From assembly GCA_905250115.1 (NCBI GenBank), contig CAJNOI010000029.1, positions 496,001 to 560,000 on the forward strand: a stretch of DNA of 64,000 nt. Reading direction: 5' to 3'. Numbering within the stretch: position 1 is the first letter of the stretch; each line of letters opens with the position of its first letter. This document shows positions 32,491-44,781 of the stretch, in pieces. The DNA comes from Adineta steineri (lineage: Eukaryota; Rotifera; Eurotatoria; Adinetida; Adinetidae). The position numbers and the translations under genes were made by a program. The notes below the pieces were generated by a model, which was not told the origin of the DNA, did not search any database, and worked only from the letters and a program-made list of their open reading frames with translations.

Positions 32491-34584
32491 ATTAATGATA
32501 ATTTTGACTTTTAGCTTAGTTATCAGTCTTTGAACTTGATGCAGAAGGCAACAGTCGCATAAACAGTTTACCGCTTACTAACCGAATTGAGACAGGTGCC
32601 TCTTTCGATCAGAGATTCATGGTAAACACAGGATGAATAATTTAATGTTCATTTTTATTAGCGTCAAAAGATGTCGCTGTTTAATGCTAACTCTATTTTC
32701 TTGTTATGTCCTTTACTTTGATCGTTTTGGTGTCCTTTCGATTGCAATTATGGTTCTCCTTTTTTTCGTTTATTATTCAGTTCTTGTTTTTTTCTTTTTT
32801 CGGGTTGATTCTCATCAATCCCATTTTCTCTTCATTTATTATTATCAACACGGACATCATTGTTATTCAACAACTCATTTCATTTCTTTTAATTTATTTC
32901 TAAATAAAATAAAGAAATTGTCAAGTCGGCACTTAACCTTGTTTAGATATTACGTCGATAAATTAAGGATATGAATGTTTTCATTGTCGAGTTCACGATC
33001 CCCGATTATTCATATAATCATAAACCCTTAAATTAAGCCTACGTTATAAACGGCGGTTCAAGATACGATCCCCTATTGAGAATCTGACAATTTTTTTCGT
33101 ATTTCTTCAGACTAATGGAAGCATTTTCTCTCATGTAATTTGTTTGTCTTTCATTTTGTTGGTAGCCTCAAGCAAAACGCACACAAATAATTTCGTTTTT
33201 TTTACATTGAATCAAAAGTGTTGCCATTCTCCCTGGGGATTCAGCGTGAATAGGCCAAATTATTTTTTTGTATTTCTTCCGAACTATGCAAATATTTTCT
33301 TTCATACAATTTATTTTTATGTCACCCGGCAGCCCAATGCAACACTCACATTAATCGTTTAGAACTTTCTCATAGAATACATCCAGTTGCCTCTTTCTAT
33401 CAGTGATTGAAAGCAAACACTACTAAAAGCATTTCAAAATTCTTTTTTTTTCGATTACATTCTTGTTGCTTGTTTATAGGCATTATTCATACTTAAAACA
33501 ACCATCCAACAAGCAGCAAACATTAATTTTACTGAAAGCCGACATTTGCATCTGACTGCATCAGCTTCGTAGCACAGTTGACCAAAATTTACTGGTAATT
33601 CTTTTTAAAATTTCTTTCACACTTTATGCTTGTATACCCTACTGAAACTTCAGGGTGTCGCCCAACAGCTAGCTTTAATGATTCTCACCTAACTCTAACG
33701 GTTGCCTCCGATCACGAGAGCTTAAAATTATATAATAACATGAATGACTGGATACTTATTTTTCTGATTTCTTCTAAGTATGATCAAACGGTTGTCAATA
33801 TTAACCGATGTCAATCAGATACAGTCGTAATCGGAGAAATACGGCGTGTTGACATCGCACAATATTGCGATAATATAATTCTGTGATCGTATGCGTAGAA
33901 ATATGATCGTTTATTAACAACAAAGCTCGTGTACGGCTTTGGTTTTATTCTGTATTTCTTCGTATACGATTATATTTCTCTGTGTACGGTTTGAAGATAT
34001 ATGATCGTCCAGAATCTGATTATATACGGAGAAATTGAGGACGAGATAGGTTACCTCATTTGATAGTATATCAATTGCGTAAGGTAATCTAGTTATCGGT
34101 ATCTGATAAGTAGCAGTCTTTAACTTATGATATCATATTGTCAGACGCTATCTTGCTGAAGAAATCTCATCGGATCTGACAGGATTCTAGGGTAGGCCCA
34201 GCCACCTTGAAAGCTTCTACCATTTTGACGCATGCGTTACTCTACGAGTTAGCTATCCATTGTTAGATTCATATCACAAGCTTCCATAAGGTCGAGAAAA
34301 ATAGTCAAGAAATGTGAACTCGAGATTATGATTTTACATGTCGATCTTAACCAGAAAAACTTGCTAAGACCGTGAGAGAATGACGACTTCACATCGTGAA
34401 ATATAATTGAGTGATTTTACCTCTGCTAGAGAGCTATACAAATTGGATCCCAATGATGGATGATCAACCATGTGTTTTGTTAAAGAAAAATTTATTTTAC
34501 AAATCGAGTCAGGACTTCTGACCTACCCCTTATGAGCGTGGGTGCGAGTTGTATACCCCAAGTTTTTGTTTTGTTTTTTGATAG

Positions 34585-37500
34585 ATGTCGAATCCAGCAC
34601 AAAAAATCGTTCTTTTGATTGGTCCTCCAGGCAGTGGCAAAGGTACCTTGGGACACGCCGCTGCCTCCGAGTTGCCCAACGTTCTTCATATTTCATTGGG
34701 TGATTTCGTTCGTGACGAAATGGAAGACCCAAACAGTCGATTTGGCAAGAGTGTTTCCCCTTTCGTGCACAGAGGCCAGCTCATTCCGGACAATATCATG
34801 CTCGACATCGTTAGCCGTCGTCTCCAGCAACCCGATGCTTTGGCTTCGTCTACCATTCTTCTTGATGGTTTTCCTCGCACTCTACATCAAGCCAAGGCCT
34901 TGAACAAAATGCGTACAGTCGATCGTGTCGTTCTCCTGCAGGCGCAAGAAGAGCTGTGCGTTGATCGTATCAATCATCGTCGAATTGATCCAGTCAGTCA
35001 TCTCAATTATCACACGCTACTGATTCCTGCACCGACTGCCGAAGTAGCAGCACGTCTCGTTCGACGCGAAACTGATCTGGATGAAAATAAAATCCGTGGT
35101 CGTCTTCAATTTTTTCAGCAGAATTTGGCTTCGATTCTGGCCGTTTTCCCTGGCAAGCTCTTTGCTCTCAATTCGGCGGTCAGTATTCAGGAAGAGTTGT
35201 CCGCGTTGCAGCAAATCTTGTCTGAGTCCATCGTCGTTGAGGCTCGCAAAGATCCGGATCCTTCATCAGTGCCTGCCAATCCCAATTCGAACAACAGAGT
35301 TGCTAAATCATTGTGTGTTGTTTGCATGGACGAAGAAGCGGATGGAGTGGTCTTACCATGTGGTCATCTCTGCGGTTGTGAGTCCTGCTTGAATATATTG
35401 CTCAACAGTGGAGCTACGTGTCCCATTTGTCGTGCACACATGAACTCGGTTGTCAAAGTATTCGCGAGTGGAGTTGCGGGAGAAGACACGCAAGTGGAGC
35501 AAAGACAACCTGAGGTTGTGCCTGCACAGGTTGGTTGTTTGCATTTTTTTTGTGGTTGGGTTTTGAATTGTTCACTGTGACTCTATTGTTTACTACAATT
35601 CATCTTTTTTGTTTTTCATATTCATTTAGGATGAGGATGATGGAAATTGGTCCTTGGCACAGCAATCCCTGTCTGTTGCATCTGAAGGTACATCTTCGTC
35701 CTCCGCTCGTCCTGCTCTCTCCATAGCTCCAGCTGTCGAATGGGTCAATGATCAAGTCCCTATACCCATTGCCGTTTCCATTGCTATTCCGGACATGACT
35801 CAGCGTTCACAAGTGGATATTTGTTGTGTCATTGATGTGAGTGGCTCTATGGGGGAAGATGCCAAATTCCAGGATCCGAACGATGACTCCAAATTTATTA
35901 GTGAAGGTATGAACCAACTGGACATTGTCAAGCATTCGGTCAAGGCAGTCATTCACACATTGACTGATCAAGATCGTCTCAGTTTAGTAGCCTTTCATGA
36001 TGAAGCGCGTTCGGTCTTTACACTTTCTGAAATGAATGAGGGTGGAAAGAGGCAAGCCATTGATGCTCTGGAGGCGTTGGAGCCACAAAACTCCACCAAT
36101 ATTTGGTATGATTCTTTTTTGTTTGTTTGTGTGAAATTGATATTCATGTCTTTGTTTTTTTGTTTTTGTTTGTGTCAGGGCGGGTCTGGAAGCTGGTCTT
36201 GAATCTCTTCGCACTGCTCGTGCTTCTCCACGACGTTGTTTCATTTTGATTCTCACGGATGGTCAACCCACGGTCTCTCCTCCTAGTGGAGAGAATATGG
36301 CTTTGCGCTCTTATTTTGAAGCTCATGCTGGATTCACTTGCAGTGTCTCGACTTTCGGATTCGGATATCAACTCCAGAGCAAGATGCTATTGGATGTGGC
36401 CAGAGAAGGTAAAGGCACCTTTGCGTTTATTCCTGATGCCAAAATTGTGGGTACTTGTTTCGTGAATTTTGTGGCCAATGCTTGTACCAACCTAGCATTG
36501 GATGCCAAAGTGCATTTGGAACCACAAAATGGGGCTACTTTTCCTCCTGTATTGCATTCTTCCTTTCAGCGAGTGCCTTGGGGTTTGGTCTATGATTTAG
36601 GACCACTGCACTTTGGTAGTCATCGCGATCTGATTGTACCTATGAAGATTCCCGTCGGTGTTCACGATCATCACCAACCGTTTCTCAAAGTCACTGTGGA
36701 ATGGAACTCTGAAAACAACAACCACAAAGAATCCTTGATTGGTTCTGATTTCGTAGTGACTGTCGATGCATTGGCGGCTTTTGCTCGTATGTCCAGTGTT
36801 CATTCGTTGGAACAAGTCATCGACAAGTGTGATGCTACCGATCCAGCCGGATCTAAAATCTTGAAAACGCTAATTGGACAACTCATTGGATTGGAAGCGA
36901 CAGCGAAAGATGCTCGTATTACAGCTTTGTTAAAAGGCGATTTACAAGAAAGAATCAGCAAAGCCGTTTCTACTGTGGAACGATACAAACGATGGGGAGC
37001 GCACTATTTGCGAGCGATTCTGAGATCGCATGAATATCAAATGAGAACCAATTTCAGTATGTTGTTTTTTTTTGGGGGGGGGGCATTGATTTTCATTTTC
37101 TTTACTTGTTTTTGTTCGATCTCTTTTGCAGTGGATCCAGGTCTTCAAGTCTATGGCGGTGTTCTATTTTCCGAATTAGTTCAGTCTGGTGGCGAGATTT
37201 TTAAAGGATTGCCTTTGAAAAAGTACTCTGACGGTGATGCCAACAGCAACAACAATAACAGGAACAACAATGCTGCTGCAGCTAATAATTATTATGCTGG
37301 TAATGCTGGAGGTTGCTTCAGTGGGGAATGTGTTGTACAATGCAAAGAACAAGATGAAATGGTCAGAGAGAAACAGCTCTCTCAGGTTGGCGATTATTTG
37401 TTTGTCTTTAATGCATTGTATTGTGTTCTTTTTTTTCTTCTCTAGGTTCGTTCTGGTGATTGTTTGCAAGTCGTTGATGCTGATGGTCATGTTAGTTTTT

Positions 37501-37907
37501 CTCCCGTCCTCTGCTTGGTAGAATTTCAAGGACGCTTTGATTTGCTTGTATTGCCCTTTTCCCGTCTGGCTCTCACACCCAAGCATCCTCTTCGAATGCA
37601 AGGTTCTTTCGTTCGACCTTGCGATATGTCATTCCCTATGAATGATGATCTGGCTGCTCATCATACTGAGATGCCTTCCTCTTTGATCGTGGATCGTGTT
37701 TTCAATGTGGTCTTGCAGGATTCTCAAGTTTTGCTTTGCATCAATGGCATGGAAGCGGTTACGTTGGGTCATGGATTTATGCAAGCCTTTCATCCGTTTT
37801 ATTCAACGAAACAAGTGTTGATGACGTTAAAACAGAGACCAGGGTGGAAAGAAGGTCATGTCATCGTGGCTCCTCATCATCCTTTACGAAATCAACATGA
37901 ATATTAA
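34585..37907 (+). CDS. adenylate kinase-RING-VWA-Vint fusion protein
   Basis: Five exons (34585-35529, 35630-36105, 36179-37056, 37132-37385, 37446-37907) give 1004 residues. Domains: complete adenylate kinase (1-215) with P-loop GPPGSGKGT (13-21), NMP motif DGFPRT and LID arginines (HRRID, RLVRRETD); RING finger with C244, C247, C259, H261, C265, C268, C279, C282; VWA with MIDAS D384-x-S386-x-S388 and LTDGQP; the Vwaint linker (WGAHYLRAILRSHEYQ..NF-MDPGLQVYGG); and a C-terminal Vint (Hint-type) domain with C828 (GGCFSGE) and T895-P-K-H898. Predicted: nucleotide phosphotransfer, E3 ligase activity, metal-dependent ligand binding and possible self-processing. Coding sequence is markedly more GC-rich than the neighbours, and two donors are GTTGG, both hinting at foreign origin. 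VWA-Vint proteins are known in fungi and protists; I know of no adenylate kinase at the front of one. Confidence 0.9.
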
Positions 37908-38609
37908 AATTTAAAAACCCAATTTGGGTGGGGCAGATGGCTGCTCTTTCTCTCCGAGCGTTTTTTTTCATTTTTTATTCTAATAATGACATTATTATTG
38001 TGTTTTTTTTTCTTTTAATGGGTTCCATTTCCTTTTGGCTCAAAGGCTTGAATACCTGTGATAGCTTTGCCCAAGATCAATGCGTGAATGTCTTGTGTGA
38101 TAAAAGGGAAAAATAAAAAAGAGAAAGATATGAAAAAAAATGGTTTAATAATAACAATTAATATAATGAACAAAAATAACAAAAACAAAGAAAATAAGAA
38201 TTGCATAGAATCTTGAGGGTGTGGGGTGTGGATGAGCATGTTGCTTTTCTCTTACACTCACACTCTCACTCACACCCTCAAGATTCTATGAAAAGTTCGA
38301 ATTGTTTAGAAAAAGACCCAACTTAAATTTTTCTATATTTTATTGATCAAACAAAAAAGAAAAGTAAATGAATAAATAAATAAAACTGTGAAATGAAGAA
38401 GATAATTGAATATTAAAGTGCAACTAGACAAAGAATAAAGTGATCATCAAGTGATGTGTTTACAATACAACAAAGAAGAAGAATAAATGTTTTGGAAATT
38501 GTGCGGAGATACTCAGAAAAAGTTTAAATTAAATAAGATAGAAAACGTTTGTCACGAATTGTAAATTAGGAAAGAAGAAATTGTTTATATGGAGTTTGAG
38601 GGTGAAAAT
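37908..38609. other. convergent intergenic spacer with hairpin
   Basis: Lies between the 3' ends of the Vint fusion (+) and the NHL gene (-). The only structured feature is the hairpin at 38204-38290. Confidence 0.65.
38204..38290. repeat. G/C-rich hairpin element, best-preserved copy
   Basis: CATAGAATCTTGAGGGTGTG (38204-38223) and CACACCCTCAAGATTCTATG (38271-38290) are perfect 20-bp inverted arms around a 47-bp loop. Useful as the family reference. Confidence 0.85.
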
Positions 38610-40826
38610 TTAGAGTTTAACAAATTTTTGAACACGCGCGTTATTATTATCACCAATATACATATTCATTTTTGCATCGAATGCAATGCCAGATGGTTGA
38701 TTTAATTGTTCTGGACCATTGCCACCTGAACCACCCGCAATAGTGATCCCGATTTGACTGTTGGCACAGAACATTTGTATTCTATTATTACCTCTATCAA
38801 CAACATACATATTCAAGTACGTATCAATTCTAATACCTGCTGGACTGTATAAGAGAGATGAACTGGAACCTGCTACACCTGGCGTACCTGCCACAAAAAC
38901 ACCCGACGAAGCACCTGGTGTCCAACGTATCACTGAATGTCCATCATTGTTTGTTATAAATAGATCACTACTTGTATTGGGTGAATAGTGAATACCAAGC
39001 GGCGAATTAAATGTTGTGTTCGTGTTGTCTGCTGCATTTCCACCTGCTATAATCGTACCATTGACACCTGAAGTCGAATTCGTTACAAAGCGCATAATAC
39101 GATTATTATCATGATCAACGATATACATGAATGTCTCTGTTGAATCAAAAACAAAAAATTCAGGACGATTCATTTGGTTTAAAGAAGATCCGTATCCATT
39201 TATACCGGCAATAGTTTTTCCATTTCTAGATCCGTTGCTGTACTTTTGTATACGATGATTGTAATAATCGCTTACATATATATTCCCATGTCTGTCAGCA
39301 TAAACATCATAAGGCCAGTTTAGTTGACTGCTATTAGATCCCTGTGATTGGTAAAGTCCAGCTACAATCGTTGCATTCACGGCATTGTTCAATAATTTCC
39401 ATACAACATGATTATTCGTATCAACAACATACAAAGTATTGTTTGAGTCAACATATAAACCCACGGCTGATACTAATTGTGATGAATCGAGTACAGTGAT
39501 TCCTGTGGTATTCCAAAGCAAATTCCCTGATGCACCTGAAAACGATAAAAATAAAAAACTAATGATACAGTATTCATTGACATTTCTAAAGATACCAGCG
39601 TGAAAAATCTCAGATCACAGTTTTAATACACTCAAACTGAGATCCTATGCAAGTAATTTTTATCAGAATATTTCTCTTTTTCAAATAAAATACAGAATCA
39701 TTGTTAAGAGATGAGTTTCAACTATATCAATGCTCAACATCTCAAGAAAAGTCTTTAAAACAATTGTGAAATGTCTCTTCTTACATGATGGAAATCAGCT
39801 AACAGAGAATTCTCTTTAATAAATATTTTCTCTGTAAACTTCGTTCTTTAAAATATCCGTACATCTTTACATAGATGAGAAAGAAATTCGAAAATATTTC
39901 CGATAGATTCTCATTATAATCGATACAATCTATTTTTACTTACATGGGTTTAATGATGCAGTTGTTGAGGTAGTGCTTGTGGTGGAGGTAGTAGTTGATG
40001 TGGTGGTGATGGTAGTTACGCTAGTTGTAGTGCTTGTTCTATAGAAATAAACAATAATATTAACAAGAAAATCTCTTGGCACCATCACTGTGGGATTAAA
40101 ATATGGAATACGATAAATCACTCTTATTAGTATCTTGAGGGTGTGAGTATGGGTGTGATATCGATCACATACCAACATCCTCGGTCACGATCGATAGTCT
40201 TAAAGTTTTTTAATGACTAACTGAACGGTAGTAAGACTTACGTGGATTTTGTTGTTGTGGTCGTCACAGCTAAAAAAAAAGGATAAACACATTTAGATAT
40301 TGAAAAGATAAGAAACAAAAAAAGTTTAACTATAGAATATCCGGTGATGAGATTTTCTTCTCCAATTTGATCGTTATTAATCTGTCTTAGTTTTATTTAG
40401 TACTCAAATTCTCAACATAAGAAGAAAACTAAAAAATTAATATTTTGTAATAGTTGGACATTTTAGTAGAAAAGAAATCATGTCATATTTTTACTTACGA
40501 TCAGTTACTTGTCTGTCATCTATGACAGTCATGGTTATAACACCTGATTGTGCTAGCAGATTTCCATATTGACTTGGAATATCAGAAAACAATTCACACT
40601 GATTACTGTTTTCATCAAAAGTAACTGTACGACATTGTGCATCAGCTAAGCAAGCGAATTGACAGTCTCTCAAGCTCGAAGCAGGATCAACGATAGAAGA
40701 TGAGCATCCGAGATTGTTACATTGATATTTAATATCGATGAATCTCGATAACATCATCGATCGCATATCTTGAGAAGCAGACTGTGTAATAATCGTGAAC
40801 AGAATCAACAGTTTTATGTTTGTCAT
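38610..40826 (-). CDS. secreted PAN/apple-domain and NHL-repeat protein
   Basis: Four minus-strand exons (40826-40499, 40269-40242, 40038-39944, 39535-38610) give 458 residues. There is a signal peptide (1-19), a PAN/apple-like domain with six Cys (about 35-92, CNNLGC ... DCQFACLADAQC ... CELFSD), and a Thr-rich, probably O-glycosylated linker spread over two short exons. Six NHL repeats follow, each with a VD/YVxDxxNxRIxxF-type core, enough for a complete six-bladed beta-propeller. The protein is probably extracellular and binds a ligand; the ligand is unknown. PAN-NHL and mucin-NHL proteins are common in bdelloids. One hairpin element sits in the intron between exons 2 and 3. Confidence 0.85.
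40131..40184. repeat. G/C-rich hairpin element in NHL-gene intron
   Basis: TATCTTGAGGGTGTGAGTAT on the left and CACATACCAACATCCTCGG on the right, with TGATATCGATCA at the loop. Confidence 0.6.
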
Positions 40827-41712
40827 CTTGAAAAAGTATTCGAACTGTAAGTAATTAATTCACTCTAGAAAAGAAATGAAAATTATATTAAAAAGAACAA
40901 AAAAAAGAAAAGTATCTGCTAAGTATTCCCTTTAGTTTTCTTAAAAACTGAGAAAGCGTGTTCGTTCTATCTTTTATCTTAAACGATGGTCTCTCTCCTT
41001 CCTATTGTTCGGTTACTCTGTCATTGTGTTCAGCATTAGATGAGACAAGAGTCGTACAGAAAATCTATTAAACTCTATCAGAATAACTGTCACTCTAGTT
41101 AATATAAATACTTGTAAAATTAATTAAACTTACCTATTGTATTTGCTGGGAAATCATACGTCCTAGAGAAACATATTACTCAAGTACATTGACTAGAATG
41201 AGGCCCCGATGTATAAAAAAAGACGGCGAAAATCTGATTTTAATCGATTTTAATCTAGTATATCGTGTACTTTTCCCTTAGATTTGTCAGTATCAAGTAA
41301 TATTGCATCTTTAAGGTTGGCATATATATCATGGATTGATCTAGCATCATACTCAGCACTTGTTGAGTTGAAGAGTCCTAAAGAGGATGAAAATATCTAG
41401 TTTCTAACTTACAATTCGAGAAAGACGCGTTTTACGATTATAGCCATCGAAGTTGACTAAAATCAAATTACCTGGTTTCTTTCACATGGAATAGGGGCTG
41501 ATGAGATACGGGACGGGCAATCTGAGACGGTAATTCGGCAGATATCGACAGAACTCGGAGACTTACGTAGTGAACCTGCGAAAAATACAAAAGATTCAGA
41601 AGACTCTTATCATTTCGGCAATAACCAATAAAAGTAATTAATACATCAAATTGTATAACTTATAACGTATATAAATGAAACCAACTTTACTGTCAGTTAG
41701 GAAAACAGTAGA

Positions 41713-42110
41713 AGGTTTTTTCTGTTTATGGTTAGATGAAAATGGTGAATGAACAGTGAAGTATAAGTTAGAAGAAGAATAAAAAGGTTTCTTCTGTTTA
41801 TGATTAGATGAAAGTAGTGAATGGATGTTGAAGTATAAGTTAGAAGAAGAATAAAAAGGTTTTTTTTTGTTTATGATTTAATGAAAGTGATGAATGGATA
41901 GTGAAGTGTAAGTTAGAAGAAGAATAAAAAGGTTTTTTCTATTTATGATTCAATGAATGTCGTGAATGAACTGCGAAATAAAAGTTCCTAAAAGAATAAA
42001 AGATTGTTTCTGTTTTTTATTCTATGAAATTGATATATGAATAGTTTAGTGAAAGTTGAGAAAAAACTAAAAGATTTTTTCGATTTTTAATTCTATGAAA
42101 GGGATTTGTT
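41713..42110 (+). repeat. 72-73-bp minisatellite, about 5.5 units
   Basis: Units start with GGTTTNTTCTGTTTATGATT at about 41713, 41785, 41858 and 41931. The first three to four are close to identical and later units degrade toward 42110. Confidence 0.85.
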
Positions 42111-42401
42111 GTAGTAGATGCATAATTCGAATTAGAATATAAATGAAGTTATCGAACTTTCATAGTCGAGACAATTACTAAGCAAGAGAAAAAGTTTTTC
42201 TTATTCATATTATCTAGGTCATGTCAGGTCGGCTTAATTCAAAATATGAGCAATTGTTTTCGCAACGATTTATATATGGTTCGATAGAGCTCATCAAATT
42301 ATACAAGAAAATGTGTATAAAACTTTTTTTGTCTTACTTTATTTAAAAAAAAACTTTCGAAAAACTTCTATTCCTACTGTCTAAGCAGAGATTGATTGTT
42401 T

Positions 42402-42513
42402 TTAAGGGTGTGGATGCAGCTTTAGATATCTCACACCTACACCCACACCCACAAGCATCTTGAGGATGGGTGTGGGTGTAGATAAAGAAGAGATAGACAC
42501 CCACACTCTCCAG
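42402..42513. repeat. two adjacent G/C-rich hairpin elements
   Basis: 42402-42452 (AAGGGTGTGGATG ... CACACCTACACCCACACCC) and 42457-42513 (CATCTTGAGGATGGGTGTGG ... CACCCACACTCTCCAGATG) lie head to tail. Confidence 0.65.
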
Positions 42514-42881
42514 ATGTTATTCAGAACTTGACGATATAATAAATTCTACACTGTCGATTTGTTATGCTTTCATTACTTGACAAATTCTTTTTCAAGTTGA
42601 CAAAGAGCATCAAAATAACTGATACCAACATTAACGAACTAGTCACTCATCAGCAAACTCATACATGCAATCATGTATTTGGTACTAATATGACTTTGTT
42701 AAAGAGAAAATCAAGAAAACAATAAAAAATAGAATGTTGTATACATGATCGAGCGATTGCAACGTTCTAAATAAGATCTGTATGAATGATTACTTTTAAC
42801 AAATTCGAATTAGTTTTCTCGTCGAAATAGAATGTTGATGTTGATTGCTACTCTCAAGATAGTCACCGTATGTAATTCAGT

Positions 42882-43374
42882 TTAGTCTTTTGTAAACCAT
42901 AACTCTGATTCCCCGCCATTACTTAATCTTTGTAGGTCTTGTTCAGATTTATAGACTAATACTGTTCGCCAAGTATTTTGCTCATATAAGCTCGTTAATT
43001 GATCGTTAACAATACGAATATTATACCCACGAAAGACGAAAAACTTGAGGGGTGGGGTGTGGGTGTGATAATGAGTGTCTTCTGTTTCAACTAATACCCA
43101 CACCGGCACCCTCCTGAATACCACTTTCTTTAGAGTGAAGACAAACAGAACAAATGAATAGAGACTTGTTCATATATTTCATGGTGAACCACAGAAAACG
43201 AATATCAATAGTTCTATATGCATCCAAACGTAATATATTATAAAATATGACACATGTGTACAGGTGATTTAGAGTGATAGAATGCAAGAGAGAGTGATTT
43301 TTTTTATTTTTTTTGCTTTTGAACAGAACGCAAGAATCGTCAATATACAGAAAGTTAAAGAAAAACAAAGTCAT
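42882..43374 (-). pseudogene. possible coding remnant interrupted by a hairpin element
   Basis: On the minus strand, a coding-like stretch upstream of the hairpin (MKYMNKSLFICSVCLHSKES, about 43190-43130) and another downstream (RGYNIRIVNDQLTSLYEQNT ... ELWFTKD-stop, about 43040-42885) have protein-like composition. They lie in different frames with the hairpin between them. No family was recognised. They may be exons of an unknown gene or fragments of a broken one. Confidence 0.25.
43043..43117. repeat. G/C-rich hairpin element
   Basis: ACTTGAGGGGTGGGGTGTGG and ATACCCACACCGGCACCCTC form the arms. Confidence 0.65.
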
Positions 43375-44074
43375 TACATTTGTTACTCATCATTTATTCG
43401 AAAAAAGGCTTCAAGTTTTGTAATAACGATGATATTCGTTGTCTCTCATCATGACACATCATTTTGGAGAAAGTCAAATTGTGAGAAAAGGAATGGACAA
43501 AATACTTATTTACTTTACTTTTGTATGCAATTAACTTCAAGTGAGTCGTTGTGCATATGTTATATTTTTTACTCATCAAAAACATCAGTGTCACTTTTTA
43601 AGAGCTGTAATACTCATGAGAGTAAGACTAGTTCCGTTTACTAAAACACAATTTCTCTTTTAAGTTTGCTGAATTATTAACATTCAAGGCTATGTTTTGA
43701 GGATAGAAGAAGACTTACAAATAAATAGAGCACTGAAATTGAAAGTTGTCAGTTCTTCCGAAAAAACGCTGCGGTAGCATTGCATTATTTAAGACTTAAT
43801 TCTAATACTTTCGCATTAGCGTAATGCTAACAGTTATGGTTCCTAGAAATAGAACGAAAATATTCTTTTTCTTGGAGAGTTATTACTAGAAACCAAGTAG
43901 TATATTTTAATTTCCATTCAGAGCATATTCCAAAAATTTCAACTCTCCATCACCCATAACTACCACAAATAATACTAGAAGTACGTCCACTTACCAAAAA
44001 ATCTCAGAAACTCCTAGATATTTCCAGCATCTCACGTATAATACCATGGATATATAATATAGCTCTAGGGTAGG

Positions 44075-44545
44075 AAGTAAAACGAAAATAAATAAATTAC
44101 AACGAAATTTCACATTTATAATGAGTAATAAGATATATCTGAGAGAGAGAGTGACGTAGTGTACAAAGGAAGACGAAAATATCTAAATTACTATAAAATT
44201 TCTCATTTAGAATGAGTAATATAATATACATATTACATACAGGTGAGGGAGGACGTAAGAAGAAAATATAGAAATTACAAGGAAATTCGTCATTTATGAT
44301 GAATAATATAATATACATATTATATACGGGTGGGGTAGGAGATAAGAAGAAGGTACATAAATCACAAAGAAATTTATAATTTATAATGTATAATATGAAA
44401 TACATATTACATACAGGTAGGGTAGGAAGTAGGAAGAAAATATAGAAATTATATGGAAATTTTGAAGTAATTTCACATATAATATATATAATATGATATA
44501 CATAAGAGAAAGAGGTAAATTCCGAAGGAAGAAGAAAGTATTATT
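44075..44545 (+). repeat. 87-bp tandem repeat, about 5 units
   Basis: Units are marked by ACAGGTGAGGGAGG (44239), ACGGGTGGGGTAGG (44326) and ACAGGTAGGGTAGG (44413) and the alternating ACAAGGAAATT-like segment. Spacing is 87 bp, and the outer units are diverged. Confidence 0.8.
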
Positions 44546-44781
44546 CGATTTAATATCATAGAAGCGGAAAGAAATTAAGAAATAGCTATCAAGCATTGTA
44601 TCACTGGAATAGAATCTCGTTACGAAGTATAATATTTCAAAACATAATGTATAGTGCAATTTGTAAATAGTAAATTTTTTTACAGTTTTGTCAAATATTA
44701 TATTACACAGCTATAATTTTTTAATTTCTACTCAATAAACGATAGCTAGTTTCTAGATACATTTCAATCAGTAGTCACATA

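Larger units (their letters stand above)
32089..34584. other. intergenic, repeat-rich
   Basis: Holds two hairpin copies (32212-32283, 32381-32490) and a diverged duplication of about 105 bp (33090-33200 and 33255-33360, sharing TTTTTTTCGTATTTCTTC-like blocks). Degenerate sequence with repeated cgtat/tacg motifs lies near 33820-34040. An acceptor-like TTTTTTGATAG immediately precedes the next gene's ATG. No gene was found. Confidence 0.5.
40827..44781. other. repeat-rich spacer of 4 kb
   Basis: Holds a 73-bp minisatellite (41713-42110), three hairpin copies (42402-42452, 42457-42513, 43043-43117), a possible coding remnant split by the third hairpin (42882-43374), and an 87-bp tandem repeat (44075-44545). 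The rest shows nothing recognisable. Confidence 0.6.

Noticed and set aside
32633-32974. 113-codon Phe-rich frame
   Set aside because: Looks like a membrane protein only because of T-rich DNA; the overlapping frame has the same property.
34492-34880. Minus-strand frames over the adenylate kinase start
   Set aside because: They are antisense shadows of the GC-rich fusion gene.
38204-38290. Hairpins as Rho-independent terminators
   Set aside because: The genome is clearly eukaryotic, and copies occur inside introns as well as between genes without a following T run.
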